Part shown: one piece after another, positions 1 to 12,209 of the stretch
How positions within the stretch are numbered: position 1 is the stretch's first letter
Layout: every line of letters starts with the position of its first letter
From: Oscheius tipulae
Lineage: Eukaryota; Nematoda; Chromadorea; Rhabditida; Rhabditidae
Length of the DNA stretch: 64,000 nucleotides
Direction: 5' to 3'
Assembly: GCA_037178975.1 (NCBI GenBank)
Contig: JASJZH010000002.1
Location: forward strand, 4,774,001-4,838,000
Made by a program: the position numbers and the translations under genes
The notes under the pieces: generated by a model
Told to the model about the DNA's origin: nothing
Seen by the model: only the letters and a program-made list of their open reading frames with translations
Databases searched by the model: none

Positions 1-304
1 GCACATTAAGATTTCGAAGGAATTTTTCTCTCTGCTTCGCCTGTCGGGAACATAAGCAAACTGACTCGTAGGGGTCGATCGTACCTCTATCGGTCGCTCT
101 GCCCTGGCTGGTCCCTTCTCCGACGGATTCTGGCTGCTTGGGCTGTCTCGTCTGGCGTCCTGAAGAAGATTTCTTAATCTTCCCCAACCAGGTCTACCAG
201 CAGGCAAGTTTCCCTCGGCGGCGCCTCGGATCGGTGTCGCAAGAGAGGATTCTTCTTCCTCTCTCGTCAGCTGCCCCTGTAAACCCGCTATTTCACTTTG
301 CATC

Positions 305-850
305 TTAGTGTCTTTCTAATAACTCGGCAATTTTTGTATTCAAATCATCTCGTGAAACTGAAAGAGTGTGACAAGCATCAGGAAGCTGTGTGATTGTGTC
401 GGTGACTACATCTATTAATTGTGATCTGTAATCTACTTGGAATAACTTTCGCAATTCTCCTAGGAGGAATTCCTGTTTGTCCATCTCTCTTACTGCTAAT
501 GATAGCAACTCTGCACTCAAAACATCTTCGTCGTGAAGGATTTGGTAAACTGAGAGTGGAACAGTCACACGTTTCATTGCCTCAAGTTTTTCTGTCATTA
601 GAGCAACAAAAAGCGTGTAATTTTTCATAATGTTTCCTCTTTCCGTACCTACTCGGTTTGGTGTCAGCTTATATACGTAAACTAGCCATTTCTTGAGCTG
701 ATCGATACTATCTTGTGAAATTTCACCTAAATTGAACGGTCTGACCTTGTTTTCCTTTATAGCCTGATCGTTTTCATCCTCATCCATCTCCATGTCTTGA
801 TCAGTCGTGTTTGAGGTATTTTTGACATCGGCCCAATTGTAGTCGTCCAT
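305..850 (-). CDS. Small acidic helical protein, unknown function
   Basis: An uninterrupted ATG-to-stop frame of 181 residues. The first ~35 residues are rich in Asp/Glu/Asn; the rest looks alpha-helical with no membrane segment or signal peptide. The segment around residues 95-135, with a VPLSVYQIL core followed by a Lys/Glu-rich helix, recalls the Mediator subunit MED10 (whose family has a VPLEV motif), but the match is short and I do not assign it. A good acceptor, TTTTCAG, lies 16 bases before the ATG in the sense direction, as expected for a trans-spliced or 5'-UTR-spliced message. No partner gene lies nearby on this strand. It could be a nuclear complex subunit; the coding status is likelier than the identity. 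Confidence 0.55.
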   Translation of the reverse strand: MDDYNWADVKNTSNTTDQDMEMDEDENDQAIKENKVRPFNLGEISQDSIDQLKKWLVYVYKLTPNRVGTERGNIMKNYTLFVALMTEKLEAMKRVTVPLSVYQILHDEDVLSAELLSLAVREMDKQEFLLGELRKLFQVDYRSQLIDVVTDTITQLPDACHTLSVSRDDLNTKIAELLERH

Positions 851-3800
851 CTTTCACCTTGATAACCTGAAAATTCACGGTGTAAATTCGGTTTATGGCT
901 TATAGGAGAAGAAATGAGTTCAAAGAACGGTGTTTTATAGGAAATTCCTCGCTCTGGGACGGGATTTTTCGTGAAGATTTTAGGAAATATGACGTACGTT
1001 GGGCGGTGGCTCAACGACGCGTAAACCGGCAGCACCTCCTCTCCAAAAAGAGGCTGTGCTCGGCTTATATTGTGTGATGGCCGTTTCGTAGCCTAGAGGT
1101 TCTCGATCAGCTGTTTAGGCTCGATCGGGGAGTATCACTAGAAAAAGTAAATCTCTTTCTTCAATCAAAGTTTATTCAGTCTTGGGACTTCAGAGATCCA
1201 ACAATTTGACGATAAATGGGTAAATCAACACGAGGTTGTAACAGAAGAATAATAATAAAAACTCCTGACTCTAGCACGAGCGAGAAGACCAGAACAACGA
1301 AAAAACCAAACAGTGGCGTTCCGCTCGTAAAACATATAGTTACGGTCTGGTGGGCCTTTGAAAAGTGAAATCTGGCGGGAGGGATGAAAACAGTGGTAGT
1401 TGTTTTTTTAGGTAGGATAACGAGAATAAAATGTCATAGAAATACAGGCTATGTGACAGTGATAATAAAAGACGTCCTCTTTGTTTTCTGAATATTGCAA
1501 CAAGCAATAAAACATACATGAGAGTAATAAAAGTTTTCTCTTGGAATAAAATACTACCAGTCGGCTATGCTGCCTGGTCGGCGGTTTTGTTGAGCTCCGA
1601 GTCGTCCATTGCTAAGAAACTCACCAAGGTGCAAAAGCAATAACTTTCTTTTTACAATTAAAGCAGTCAAAACAGTAGATCTAACTCAAACAAGTTTCTT
1701 CTTGCATTAGCTTGACTTGTCTTGACAGAAACGTCCACAAACATTGTCAAATGTTATCCCAGATTAGAGTTGACTTGTGTCGCAGACGGACGCCTCATGC
1801 AAATTGTAGAGGTAGAATTTCGAAGGTAAACAAATTAACGTTTTTGCCTCCTTTGAAAACCGTTAGAACTCAACCCCCAGACTCTCTTTCAAACTTGGCC
1901 CTTGTGTCTCCCAGTCCCGTTTCTCTTCCCTTGTATGGTCATCCCGCCGTACAATGTTTCATTATGAGTCAGGCCGTGTATTCAGCTGTCCTCTGCCGCC
2001 TACAGTTGCCCAAACTATTCCCGCGCTTTATGTTTCCCTCCCTCTGCCTCTTTTCGAAACGTTGCGCAAGATTGCACAGGACATAAACAAGTGAGAGAGA
2101 GAGAGAGAGGTGTTCGTTTCAATCTCTCAAACGCAATTCAGTTGCTATGGAAATCATCTCAGGAGACACGGCCGGACACCTCCCAAAGTGTTCTCAGTCC
2201 CGTAGTTTCTCTCTCTCCCTCACCAGTCGACTGGCCACAGCTGACTTATCGGTCCCGGCGATTCGAATACCATCTGATCCGATGAGAGAATTCGAAGGTC
2301 ATCTGTGTTACTGTGGAAAAAGTGACACGACCTGTGTCCCCGATTAATTAGCCACACAAAAAAACTGCTGAGAGGATACGCGATGGAGAGAAACTCGATC
2401 CAAGAACTTTTTACAGACTCACGGACATTTTCTTTGTTCCCACCATCTTCATTGACCTTCGGACAATTTCTAACGCGGGAAGCTTTCGCGCAGCCAGCTG
2501 TTCCCCAGCTGTTCTTCTTGTCCTCTCTTCCACAAGGTCAAATTGACTCACAGCGCTCAGTTGAAAAGAGTAGGAGAGAGAGAGAGAGAGAGACAGTGTT
2601 ACTCAGAGAGTTCTTGGCGCCAGGCCGTGCCAGCCACGACCTTTCCAGCTGTTTGCTTGTTTGTTTTTCGAATCGAGTTTCAAAGAGAGTGACCGCATCT
2701 TGTCCTTTCCTTCCCCTTTTCTGAAAATGATTCGAGGCAATCAAGGGCTAGTTCTTGTGTTCTTTTTATTCTGGTACAAGAGCGAGGGATGATCTTTTGT
2801 CTTCACAGTACCATAATTATTGTGATCTCTATATCAGACTCTTATCAGCTCCTTTGAGCCTACAACTGGTCATTTGGTCCTTCGACCCTAGATACTCTAT
2901 CTGTTCCTCGGTCTACCAAAAGAGAACACTGTTTGCACCTGTGCTTGTTCTCAATCTGTTGACACCGAATTCAAATGTAGATTCAGAGATGAGCGTCGAC
3001 TAATCCTGTTTGTGATACCGTCACCATATAAGCATCGACCTCCGCTCCCTCGTCTCTCTCTTTTTGCAATTGGTTCTTGCACTTTTGCCATCGATCCAAA
3101 TGCACTTTTGCGCGGGTTTTTTCAAGCTGTCTGCCAGCAAGACTCACACAAAAAAGAATGAGAGAGAGAGAGAGAGACTGGCGGCCGTTCAAATAGACCC
3201 GGGCGTCCTTTTAGGTTCAAGGAAAGACCGCCGAGGAGAGAGATTTGGAGGGAAGAGAACTCAGTGATTATTCAGTTATAGATTGTCCCTCACCCCCCAT
3301 TCATAACCAGTTCTCATTAGGCATTCGTGCTATCCCGAACGCACACTCTTTCCAAGCGGGCTGCTAGATTACCCCCAATTCAAACACCTCTGTCTTTTTA
3401 CAGCAGTCTAGACAGTTTTTTCGCGGGTCTAGACCGTTCCATCTTCTCCTCGCAACACTGTGAACGAAAACCATCAGGTGACCTCGGAAAAAAGAGAGAC
3501 TCTCTTCCTATCCCTTGTCATTAATTTCTCTCTGCACAGCCGGTGGTGGGGGCCGTATAGACGTTCGTTATGTGATATCACATCTGGATCAGGATCTGGG
3601 TGTAAAGAGACACTCGGATACGCTGATTGACCCGAAAGACAATGATCGATAGCCGATTTGTGGTCAGCGGCAGCTTGCAACCGGCCCATCTCGCTCTCTG
3701 CAGAAGTGCATGCAAACAGTTCTTGACCAGTCGGGGTGGTTTCCCTGAGGCGGAAGCTGGGTGACCGGAGGAAAGGTTTTCAAAAGTGACAGAGGACAAC

Positions 3801-6800
3801 AAAGATTAGAGTAGGACCCAGACATCTTATCTTTTGTTAGTAGCCGCCCCCTATTTTCAACCAGTCGTCACATTTTAAACCTCGCGCCCATCACGCTAAC
3901 TCGAAGGCTATCAGAGAACTTCTCAAATATCTATATAGCGTACGGCACCACAACTAGTCTGAGGATATCCCTTCCCGTCGGGCATGTTCTCATGGCCTAA
4001 TTGACCACCTATAATCCACGTGTTCTTCACACTGGATCTGTATCTCAATTGGCCTGAGATCCCAGTGTCGCAACATTTTATCTCTCCTGTCCTCTTATCG
4101 GTCGACCCAAGAAGGTAGACAGACACGTAGGCCCTTTTTCTCAGACCATAATGTCAAATGGACAGCGTCTATAGTCCGACGGAACGGTTGCGACTCTTCG
4201 TTTTTCTCCAATATTTGCCGCGACAATACTCGGGGCGGGAGACGACCTCCTTAGCCAAAGCAAATAGTGTTTAAGATGGATTTCTTGAATCTGGCAGTCA
4301 TTAGAGCCCATGGTAGACAGGTCGGCCTTCCCGAAAGGACTGTCTGATAAGGATCTTGAAGGTCACAGAGACAGAGAGAGGGCTATCCCCGGATCTCACG
4401 TCCTTTTCCGACAGTTGTTCCTTTACGGCAGTCCCGGGTAGTAGATCTGTTACTCTCTGTGCCTGATCTCTCTTTGGCACAGATTTTTTGGTTCTGAACT
4501 GAACCAGACTGTGAGTCATACTGATCCATTGATTCCATGCTACACGCTTTTGACTTACAGCGGTTGCGTGAGAGTCTAGCCGGCTAGACTCGGTGGCCCT
4601 ACAGTCCCTCCACCCTCACTCACTATTATTTTGGCTCAATACATTAGTAATCTCAAGAGTCAGAGTTGTTTGTGTGGGATACGTCCATTCTGGGAGTATG
4701 ACTCTTTGATCAGACACGGAATTTGAGGGGAGACTCGTCGTTTGGTCGCGTGAGACTAAGTTCCACGTCCTCTTAAAAGCTATCAGTCCATTCCTAAAAG
4801 TCGCAACTTTCAGTGGCACCTACGAGACGTCGGTTCTCTTATCTCTACCGGCAGGACAGGCGCCAGTGAGATAGAGACAGTCCTCAGAGAGTAGCCTTGG
4901 CAATTCCGCTCTCGGTCCCCTCTAGCGGAAAGTCCTAGACAGAACAAACAGTTTGTGCATTTTTTCCGCCACAGACTACTGCACTTTCCCGCCCGGAGGA
5001 TGTTGCTTAGCGCGCAGCTGCTCTCTTTGCTGCTGCTCTCAAGCAATACATCTTTCTCTTTAAAGAGACTTCTTCGTACACTCTTTCTTCTTCCGTCTGG
5101 TTGCTTTCAGAGGAATTGTTTTTGCTTAGGCATGGCTCTCGGGACAAATATTTAGACGGCGTTCCATTCCCACTTCTCCTTGTTGTTGCTATCTCTCTGA
5201 TTAGGTCTCGTCTACAGAGAGTGGATTCTGCAAAAGAGCGGCTGTACTTATGCAAAGCTGAGAGAGAGACGAGGTCAATTGGCTTGCACTCGAGCTGCAT
5301 CACGCTCTGTTGACCGAAGTTTGCTCCTGACCTGTTTTCATTTTTCTGTTTCCCCCCCGAGAGAGAGAGAGAGCGAATAACAGGTCTTATTTACCCCCCC
5401 GTGTCGTTGGCAGCAGCAGAATCAATGAGAACGAGCGTTCCTTTCGGAGGCGCCGCCTCTCACCCTGTTGCTCACAGTGAGAAGCAGCTGGAGCTGTCCC
5501 CCTTTGACCGAGGACTAAAAAACGCGACCAAGTCTTCCTCTTCCCCCGTCGCGCCCGGCGCCGAACAGCCACCACGGCTGTTTCGCATCGATTTTTTTGG
5601 TTCCCCCTCCCTCCCCCTGTCTGGCTCGACCCTGTCCAGCTGTCCGTCTGGCTTTCACGTGGCGCTCTTTTTGGCGCGCTTTTTTCCGCCTCCTCACAAG
5701 GAGAGCTTTCCCGCCAAAAGTTGGATCCTGTTTTCCTCTCGTCGACGCGAGGACACAAAGCCTCTCTCTATCTCCTTCTGGTTCTAATGGCCTCACTGTC
5801 TAAACACTGCAAGATAAAGTTGTTGTCCCTCTCTCTCGCTCTCTATGGTGGGGCAAAAAAATCAGGACTGCAAATCGCCAAAATTGAGTTACATCTCTTG
5901 GCTACTCATACCTCTACGAACCTCAAACTTTGGATGATTCACTTTAGTTGGGAAGTCTCTGATCTAGAATTTGACTGACTCTTTCTCTCTACTTTGAAAT
6001 CTGGCTTGTAATCTTCTACGAACAGCTGACCGGAGCTTGCAGCCTGTTGACTGGACTCGTCTGCATCCAATCATGCACTTTAGCAACATTTTCCTCTCTA
6101 CCTGTCCTTTCGCGTCATCTCTACTTTTATCAGAGCAGCTGGACGTTGTGCTTATCTGGGACTTATGCTTCTCCCACAATCCATACTTTTACGTCCCCAG
6201 AGTCATATTGTTTAGAAACTGTCAGGAAATAACAATTCGATTATTACATAAGAGTATGTCTACGACTAGTGCGCTCGTTTCATAACTCGCTGGAAAAAAC
6301 GGCTGGCAATGTAAACTTGGACCTTGAAAGAGGCGTAGAAAAACTCTTTGGAACGCCAAGGACATCCACCTTTCTCCCGTCTCTTGGCGAAGAGCAGTTC
6401 TCAATTCCCCCAGTTTTTGTATCACTTCCTCTTTTTTGGTAGCGCAACGTGGAATACTAATGTCTCTGGGAGGCCAGACAGATCCGTCATTCCGACTTGA
6501 ATCACTTGACTGTAATGTGTCTGGCTCTAGCCGACAGTCCCTTGTTGTCTCCTCGCTCTTTCCCCGAAAATGGCTTCCTCTCTCCGGAAGCGATAACAGC
6601 CTCTTCAGACAAAAGACCATGATCACAGACACGATTGATCCGTCTGCCTCCTGGTGTCCTTACACTCTTTTGACACGCGGCAGCATTTCTCACACTCTCC
6701 CGCCCGAACTATCTTTCAAAAAGCTTAACCTAGCAGTACTTTTTCCTCCTCCGATCTGCCAGCTGGGATCCAGAAAATTAGTGATTCACGTGAGAATACT

Positions 6801-6969
6801 GTCGGCCTCTTCAAGGCCTTTTCTCGGCCTTGGTGCTGTAGTCGGAGGGGTCAGTCTGATTTTCTCTTCTTTCCGGAAACTCTTACTCCTCCCTTCGAAT
6901 CTCTCAAACGATCTTCTTTCAGTTGGGCGTTGTATGTACCAACAAATCGCCCACTAAGTCGTCTCAAAC
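851..6969. other. 6.1-kb interval with no recognisable gene
   Basis: Frames here are short, overlap on both strands and match no family I recognise. The sequence is rich in TC/GA tracts, with four uninterrupted GA microsatellites, and has several AATAAA/ATAAAA motifs clustered at about 1,235-1,560. This could be the regulatory region or long first intron of the SUMO protease gene that starts at 6970, or it could hold a noncoding transcript. Nothing in it decides between these. Confidence 0.5.
2093..5373. repeat. Cluster of (GA)n microsatellites
   Basis: Four separate GA runs lie in 3.3 kb, at about 2093-2109, 2574-2593, 3160-3178 and 5359-5373, all in the same orientation and all inside the gene-free interval. 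Similar runs occur at about 22941-22959, 53887-53904 and 61815-61833, again outside coding exons. In other animals GA runs are bound by GAGA-type factors and can keep promoters open; here only the repeats themselves are seen. Confidence 0.8.
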
Positions 6970-8392
6970 ATGGAAGTATCAAGAGTACAGCAGACCGGCT
7001 TCGGCTGCTTCGGCAGCTACGACAGTCGACCGAGCTTCTCGAAGGACCCTTTCCTATCTTGTAGCTATGAAGATCATGAGATGAGCTATGGTACTTTTAT
7101 ATAACTCTTCATCTAAGAGTATCTGTTCAGAGTGTGAGTCTACAGCCCATTCCAACAACGATTCCGAAGATGTGGCCTCAGAAAGTGTTCCCTCGTCCTC
7201 TTCATCCTATTCCGACGACTACGATGAAGTTATGGATATGGAAATGGACGATTGTAAAGATGTTGACCAGGTTCGTTCTTTGTTCACCTTGAGTAGCAAC
7301 TTTCTTATCTCGTTTTTTTTTAACACAAAAGATACGACTGACAGCTGTCTAATGAGAGCATTCCAACTGTCTGATTGAGATTAGAAGCTGTCAGAAGTTG
7401 ATTGCTATAGTAGGGGCATCTGAAAAACTTTTCAAATAATTTTATGAACAACTTCTTCAGGGAGATGTCTACGAGTTGGCCGCCTCGACAGAAATGCTGC
7501 GGATTCGGTTTCCCTTCCAGTCGATCTCAATTCGTCTTTCTGACTTTTGTTGTCTGCAACCGAAGGTGAGTCTGTTTATTTGGACAGCAGTCGAGAGAGA
7601 TAGAGAGAGTGCACCTCTCTGCCAAAAGAGCTAACTAATGAGGGACCATTTTGCAGGATCTCCTGAATGACACAATTGTGGATTTCTGTCTCAACCATAT
7701 CGTCGAACATATCCTTCCGGACGATCCTAGTCGACGAGTCACCGTCCTGCCGTCCGTCTTCTATCACAATCTTTCACTTCTGGACGCTGCCAGTCACCAC
7801 GAGGACGTGCAGAATCTGTCCCCGGAGAAGCAACTAGATGCTCGATTCGGAGATGTCCTGGAATTTGTCGAGGGTTTCGATCTTCAAGAAGTCGACTACA
7901 TTGTGATTCCCGTCAATGAATGGGATCATTGGTCCTTGGCCGTGGTCTGTCATCCCTTCACAGCCAACGGAAGAATCGTCTACTTTGACTCGAAGCTGAC
8001 GGAAGATCTGAACAACGTCCAGAATATTTCGAACCTAATCAACGAGTTCTTGAAATACGCTTGGCTCAGGTGGCGTGGTGAACAATGCCAGTTCAGCCTA
8101 TCTCCCTCGATTCCGAGGAATCTGGCCCAACAAGAGAACACCTTCGACTGCGGAGTCTATCTTCTGGAGTTCGCTAGACGGTTTCTTCTCTCACCACCAC
8201 AAAACGTAGGTTGTCTCATGATACAGTTTCTCATCCCCACGATTTCAGCTCGACTCGTTCGATTTTGCTGCCGAATACCAGGACTTCACGATTGTGAACT
8301 GTCGCGAAGAGATGCAACGGGCCGTCCTCGCTCTCTGCTCAAATCGGTCCGTCTGGGAACCGTTGATGACTTTGCTCAACCGCCAAAACTAA
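6970..8392 (+). CDS. Ulp2/SENP6-7-type SUMO protease
   Basis: Cysteine protease of family C48, which cleaves SUMO from substrates or trims SUMO chains in the nucleus. Model: exons 6970-7090, 7131-7270, 7461-7565, 7657-8205 and 8249-8392, giving 352 residues. Residues ~45-85 form a Ser/Asp/Glu-rich low-complexity linker. The catalytic domain begins near residue 90 with the LND motif at ~125. The triad is visible: His ~213 in WDHWSL, Asp ~233 in YFDS and Cys ~287 in NTFDCGVY, with the oxyanion Gln a few residues earlier. The broad spacing fits SENP6/7/Ulp2 better than SENP1/2. The protein is far shorter than vertebrate SENP6/7, so only a short N-terminal tail precedes the protease; an unseen upstream exon is possible. 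It converges with the DDAH-like gene. Confidence 0.88.
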
Positions 8393-8887
8393 AAACTTGT
8401 TGCTGTTTCTACACAAAAAAACCTCCTAAAAACTACACTACGAATTGTTGCCTTGTTACTCTCCCTCCTTGTTACTCCCTTGTTAACCAAATTCGAATTC
8501 CTCCTACACTCCTCCTCTTGACAAATATCCGAAAAGCACACCTACAAGTACAGGTTTGGCGGTCTAGCCCCTATAGTTATCAAATTTCTATTGTATGCTC
8601 TTCTCACTGCCTATGGGTAGGACTCTTTTTCATCGAGTCCGGTCATTCCACCATCTTTGACCCAACACACGCTGTTTGCTCCGGTTGATACTGTTACCCT
8701 GTTCTGTTCTGTTTGGTTGGTCCCTTGTTGTTGATTTCTCCCTGACCAGCTCTCCAGAATTCTTCACTGGGTTTTGGTGTCCTCTCGTTACTGTCGGTCT
8801 TTCCCAAATACCCATCCCCATTTTCTGGTTTCGTGTTGATTATTCTTTGTCCATTTTGGGAAGCAATATGGGCCTTTGGTCATGTTG

Positions 8888-8893
8888 AATAAA
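8888..8893 (+). terminator. Poly(A) signal of the SUMO protease gene
   Basis: AATAAA about 500 bases after the stop codon and 50 bases before the end of the convergent DDAH-like gene. This gives an unusually long 3' UTR for this gene-dense window, if the signal is used. Confidence 0.5.
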
Positions 8894-8942
8894 CGTGTTG
8901 TCTTCCACTCTTCATTCTTTGCTATTTATTCGGCTTTTTCAT

Positions 8943-9837
8943 CTACAGACGAAGGACGAGACATTGACAGGCTCCGCCACTCTTCATGAACTCGCTCATA
9001 TCGACCTCAGTCACTTTGAAGCCGCGACTCTTCAGAGCCTCACGGGTTTCTTGACCGACTCCGATCGGAGAGATGACATTCTTCCGGATGGTAATGGCAT
9101 TGCAGACAAAGGCGTTGGCCTCCTTCTCGGAGATGGCGATCGACTTTGGCAGACGACGGAGAATCTGAAAGCATTTATGACTGACTTAAAAACACAGGGA
9201 ACACCTCCTTCTGAGTCTTCTCAGAGAAGGCTGGTGGGTACCAGAGAGCAGATTCCTCATCGAGAGGTGCGAAACAAGTGTCGAGATGATAGAAATTGGG
9301 AAGAGTCAGCTCACAGATGACATTCTCAAAGTCTCCCAACTTGGCCACCTTCTCGTAGACTCCTTTAGCACTCCGAGGTCCGAAGCCAGCCCAAAGAGTC
9401 TTAGGATCGGAGAAGACAGCATCTCCTCCGCCTTCGAAGAACTCCGGGTATTCTTCACCCAGCGTGGTGAACTTATTGTCCTTGAACCATTTGAGGTAGT
9501 GGGTCTGCTCTCCAGTTCGTTCCATGTGACGGAACCGACTAAGGTAGACCTTGTTCTGATGGACAAGACCACTGTTACAGACGAAGACTTGGTCAGGAAG
9601 GCCAGCAGTCTGATCCATGGTCAGAACCTGGACCCCTTCTCCCTCAATCGCCTTCTTCAGATCCGTCCACTGGGTCATGGCTTTGGCTTTATCGACCACC
9701 CCACCCATCCAGGGGTTGATAGAGTACTGAAAAGTAATACTTTGGGTGGAAGGGAAAAGATTAACCTCTACAGTGAAATGTTGTGGCGGAATCATGAGGA
9801 CTCTCTTGATGAGCATGCTGGCAGCTCGGGAACCCAT
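8943..9837 (-). CDS. DDAH-like amidinohydrolase
   Basis: Member of the amidinotransferase/dimethylargininase fold. Relatives hydrolyse guanidino compounds such as N-methylated arginines through a covalent cysteine intermediate. Exons, in order of reading: 9837-9766, 9726-9196, 9164-8943, giving 274 residues. Family marks: an early VLM-IPPQHFTVEY-INPWM block, a FEGGGD motif, the catalytic His in a FYHLDTCF motif, and the catalytic Cys very near the C-terminus after a Lys-Ser-Gly-Gly turn. The 39-nt intron at 9727-9765 is a multiple of three without an in-frame stop, so a naive frame reads straight through it; removing it restores the conserved HFTVEYSINPWM junction. The start was chosen because the ATG follows an acceptor-like TTCTTCCAG by two bases; the longer open frame begins only with TTG. 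Substrate unproven. Confidence 0.85.
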
Positions 9838-10369
9838 CTCTGGAAGAAACTGGTAGAGTTCAAGAAGTTCTGGACAGAAAGTGTCCGCAACCAAGAGCGA
9901 CTGATGACCGGTTCTGGCCCCAATTGTAAAATCGATTCTCCCAGAAGCATTTGATACCCGTTGGTTGTAATTCCAGGAAAAGAGACTGATTTACGAGTGA
10001 TGAAGGATAACTAACCTTGAGAAGGGTCAGTCATGATGCGCTCGACCGCAGATGGGCAAGATAAGGCTACTGGGCAAAGAAGTTTGCACTGGCAGACGGG
10101 GGAAAGGGAAACGAAATGGTGACGTATAAAAGGAATGTGATTGTTACTTCTAGGAAAGGGCATCACGGACGGGCAAGTAAACTCGGGTCATGTTTGATTC
10201 GTTCTAGACATTCGAGTTCTGATCTGGCAGTTGCACTGCAGAGACACAACAGATGGGAAAAGAATATAAGGTGAATTACAGAACTTCGCCGGCCAGCTTT
10301 TACAAGGAAACTTGTTGCTTCTAAAGAACAAAACTTCACAATAACTACAAGAAAATACATTTATTTGAT

Positions 10370-11198
10370 TCAAAGTTTAGCGGCATGTACGATCTTGCCA
10401 TTAGTGAACTCCTCTCCAATCAGGTGTCCAATCAGATGAAAACGGTCTGACCCAAAATAGCAATGCTCTTGACCATCCTTGTGAACAACGATCCACGGAG
10501 CACCGAAAGCCTTTAGTTCAATGGCTGCATTTGTGTTTTTCTTCAACAAATCTCCGTACTTTTCCTTAGAAGAAAGAGTGATAATTTCGGAATGATCCTT
10601 GATGCCAGCAGCTTTCAGCACCTGATATCTTACACATTTATTGTCGTCATTTTCCCTTACTGATTCGTGATCTTCAGCAGAGAAAATTGGAAGACTTTTG
10701 CTCCAGATTCTGTTCCAGTAGTGTCTACTTGTCGTCTCCAACAATTCTGGGTGTTTCTCCTGAATCGCAAGGAGAATTTTCTGAGCAGGAGCAGAGCTTT
10801 GGGTTTTGATCCAAGTCTTGAAGTCTTTTGGAAAATTCAGATTCAGCCCCCAGAAGGCGTTGTTCGCTTTCAGATCAGCTATCATGTAAGCGCCTTTGTT
10901 CTTCACGGCAAGTGGAGCCTTATTGCCTAAAAGAATTTGATCCGAGATTATGAGAAACATACCTGAACTGACCATGATGTCTCTCAACAGGAAAGGTTTC
11001 AAGTTAACCGAAATCGGCCATACCTTCTGGTACCGCAAGAGTCCCTAAGCTTTTTTTTTTTTAAAGGGACACTAAAGACTAACCTCGAATCCGACCCAAG
11101 AATAGGGAGAAATAACGTCGTAGTATAGATCAACAGCAATTTTCCTTGTTTCTGAAAACTTGTGAGAAAGAATATAGGAAAATCCTACTGGAAGCCAT
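10370..11198 (-). CDS. Glutathione S-transferase kappa, copy 1
   Basis: Kappa-class GST of the DsbA/thioredoxin fold, a mitochondrial or peroxisomal detoxification enzyme in other animals. Exons: 11198-11189, 11151-11084, 11044-10964, 10927-10661, 10621-10370; 225 residues, the usual family length. The glutathione-activating serine lies in the N-terminal DVISPYSW motif, and the family's C-terminal GAPW-IVVHKDG and FGSDRFHLIGHLIGE signatures are intact. The first exon is only 10 nt (ATG plus two codons and one base) and joins in frame exactly as in copy 2, which supports both models. It has one intron (after the FE codons) that copies 2 and 3 lack. It is transcribed away from copy 2. Confidence 0.93.
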
Positions 11199-11373
11199 TG
11201 GAAAGACGAACTGTCAGCTGGCAGACCGATAAACGCATGGAGAGAGGTCAGATGAGTGAACTTTTGAGAGGGTACAAAGTACGTCCTCCAACGAAATCTT
11301 TGGCCTATTTAGAAAAAGCTCGGACTATTGTTGATTGATCGATAAAGGACTCGGGACTGCGTTCGCTTTGGCC
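11199..11373. promoter_or_regulatory. Short bidirectional promoter between two GSTK genes
   Basis: Only 175 bp separate the start codons of divergent GSTK copies 1 and 2, so both promoters must lie here or overlap it. No obvious TATA box is seen on either strand. The arrangement suggests co-regulation; this is inferred from spacing only. Confidence 0.5.
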
Positions 11374-12209
11374 ATGACGGCTAGTTTGTTTGTTTTCTAC
11401 AAACTTTCTTATTTCTTTTTTTCAGAAACGGGAAAAATAGCCGTAGATCTGTACTACGATGTGATTTCTCCTTACGCTTGGATTGCATTCGAGGGGCTGA
11501 TCAGATACCAACAAATTTGGCCGATCGCGGTCAACTACAAACTATTCTCTTTGAGAGATATCATGCTTTCTACGGGTACGAACTTTAACATTATAAAATT
11601 GGCGTATTAGGAAACAAGGCTCCGTTGGTGGTCAAGAACAAGTTCATTTATGAGAAGGAGGATCTCCGAAGGAACAATGAGTTCTGGGGAATGGACATCA
11701 AGCTACCAAAGGTTTCTTTTTAGAATTCCTTCCTATTTTTTGCTTTTCAGGACTTCAAAGCCTGGATCAGCAATCCTGAAAGTACCACGTCCGCCCAGAA
11801 AATTCTGCTCACAATCCAAGAAGAACAGCCAGAGATGTTGGGAAGAACAAGCAGAATTTATTGGGACAGAATGTATACCAAGGGACTACCTATTTTTAAC
11901 GAGGAAGACCATGAGATTGTAAGAGCTTCTCCGATATCATTTTCATGTTTCATCCAGATTTTGAAGACAGCTGGTTTCACAGATCCTACCAAGTTTATTC
12001 AATTGTCTACTGAAGAAAAGTACGAAAAGCAGTTAAAGCAGAACACGGACGAAGCTCTGGATCTCAAAGCATTTGGCGCCCCATGGATTGTAGTTTATAA
12101 AGATGGGAAACAACATTGCTTCTTTGGATCCGATCGCTTCCATCACATTGCTCATCTGATCGGAGAGACTTTCACAAGTGGGAAAAAAGAATTTGATGTC
12201 AAACTGTAG
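11374..12209 (+). CDS. Glutathione S-transferase kappa, copy 2
   Basis: Exons 11374-11383, 11426-11575, 11611-11711, 11751-11918 and 11958-12209; 226 residues. The serine mot DVISPYAW is present but the residue that is Ser in the other copies' SPYSW is Ala here; the preceding Ser of the ISP triplet, the expected thiolate-stabilising position, is kept. The C-terminal GAPW and FFGSDRFHHIAHLIGE blocks are complete. The 10-nt first exon and the later intron positions match copy 1, which shows an inverted duplication. Introns are 35-42 nt. Likely cytosolic, mitochondrial or peroxisomal detoxification or disulphide chemistry; no clear targeting peptide or C-terminal SKL-type signal is seen. Confidence 0.93.

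Noticed and set aside
5387-5803. Several overlapping frames over 90 codons on both strands
   Set aside because: They overlap in many frames within a GC/TC-rich tract and show Ser/Arg/Pro-biased translations without domain similarity.
9838-9894. Extension of the DDAH-like frame to 9894
   Set aside because: The upstream start would be TTG. The ATG at 9837 follows a splice-acceptor-like sequence by two bases and matches the family N-terminus.
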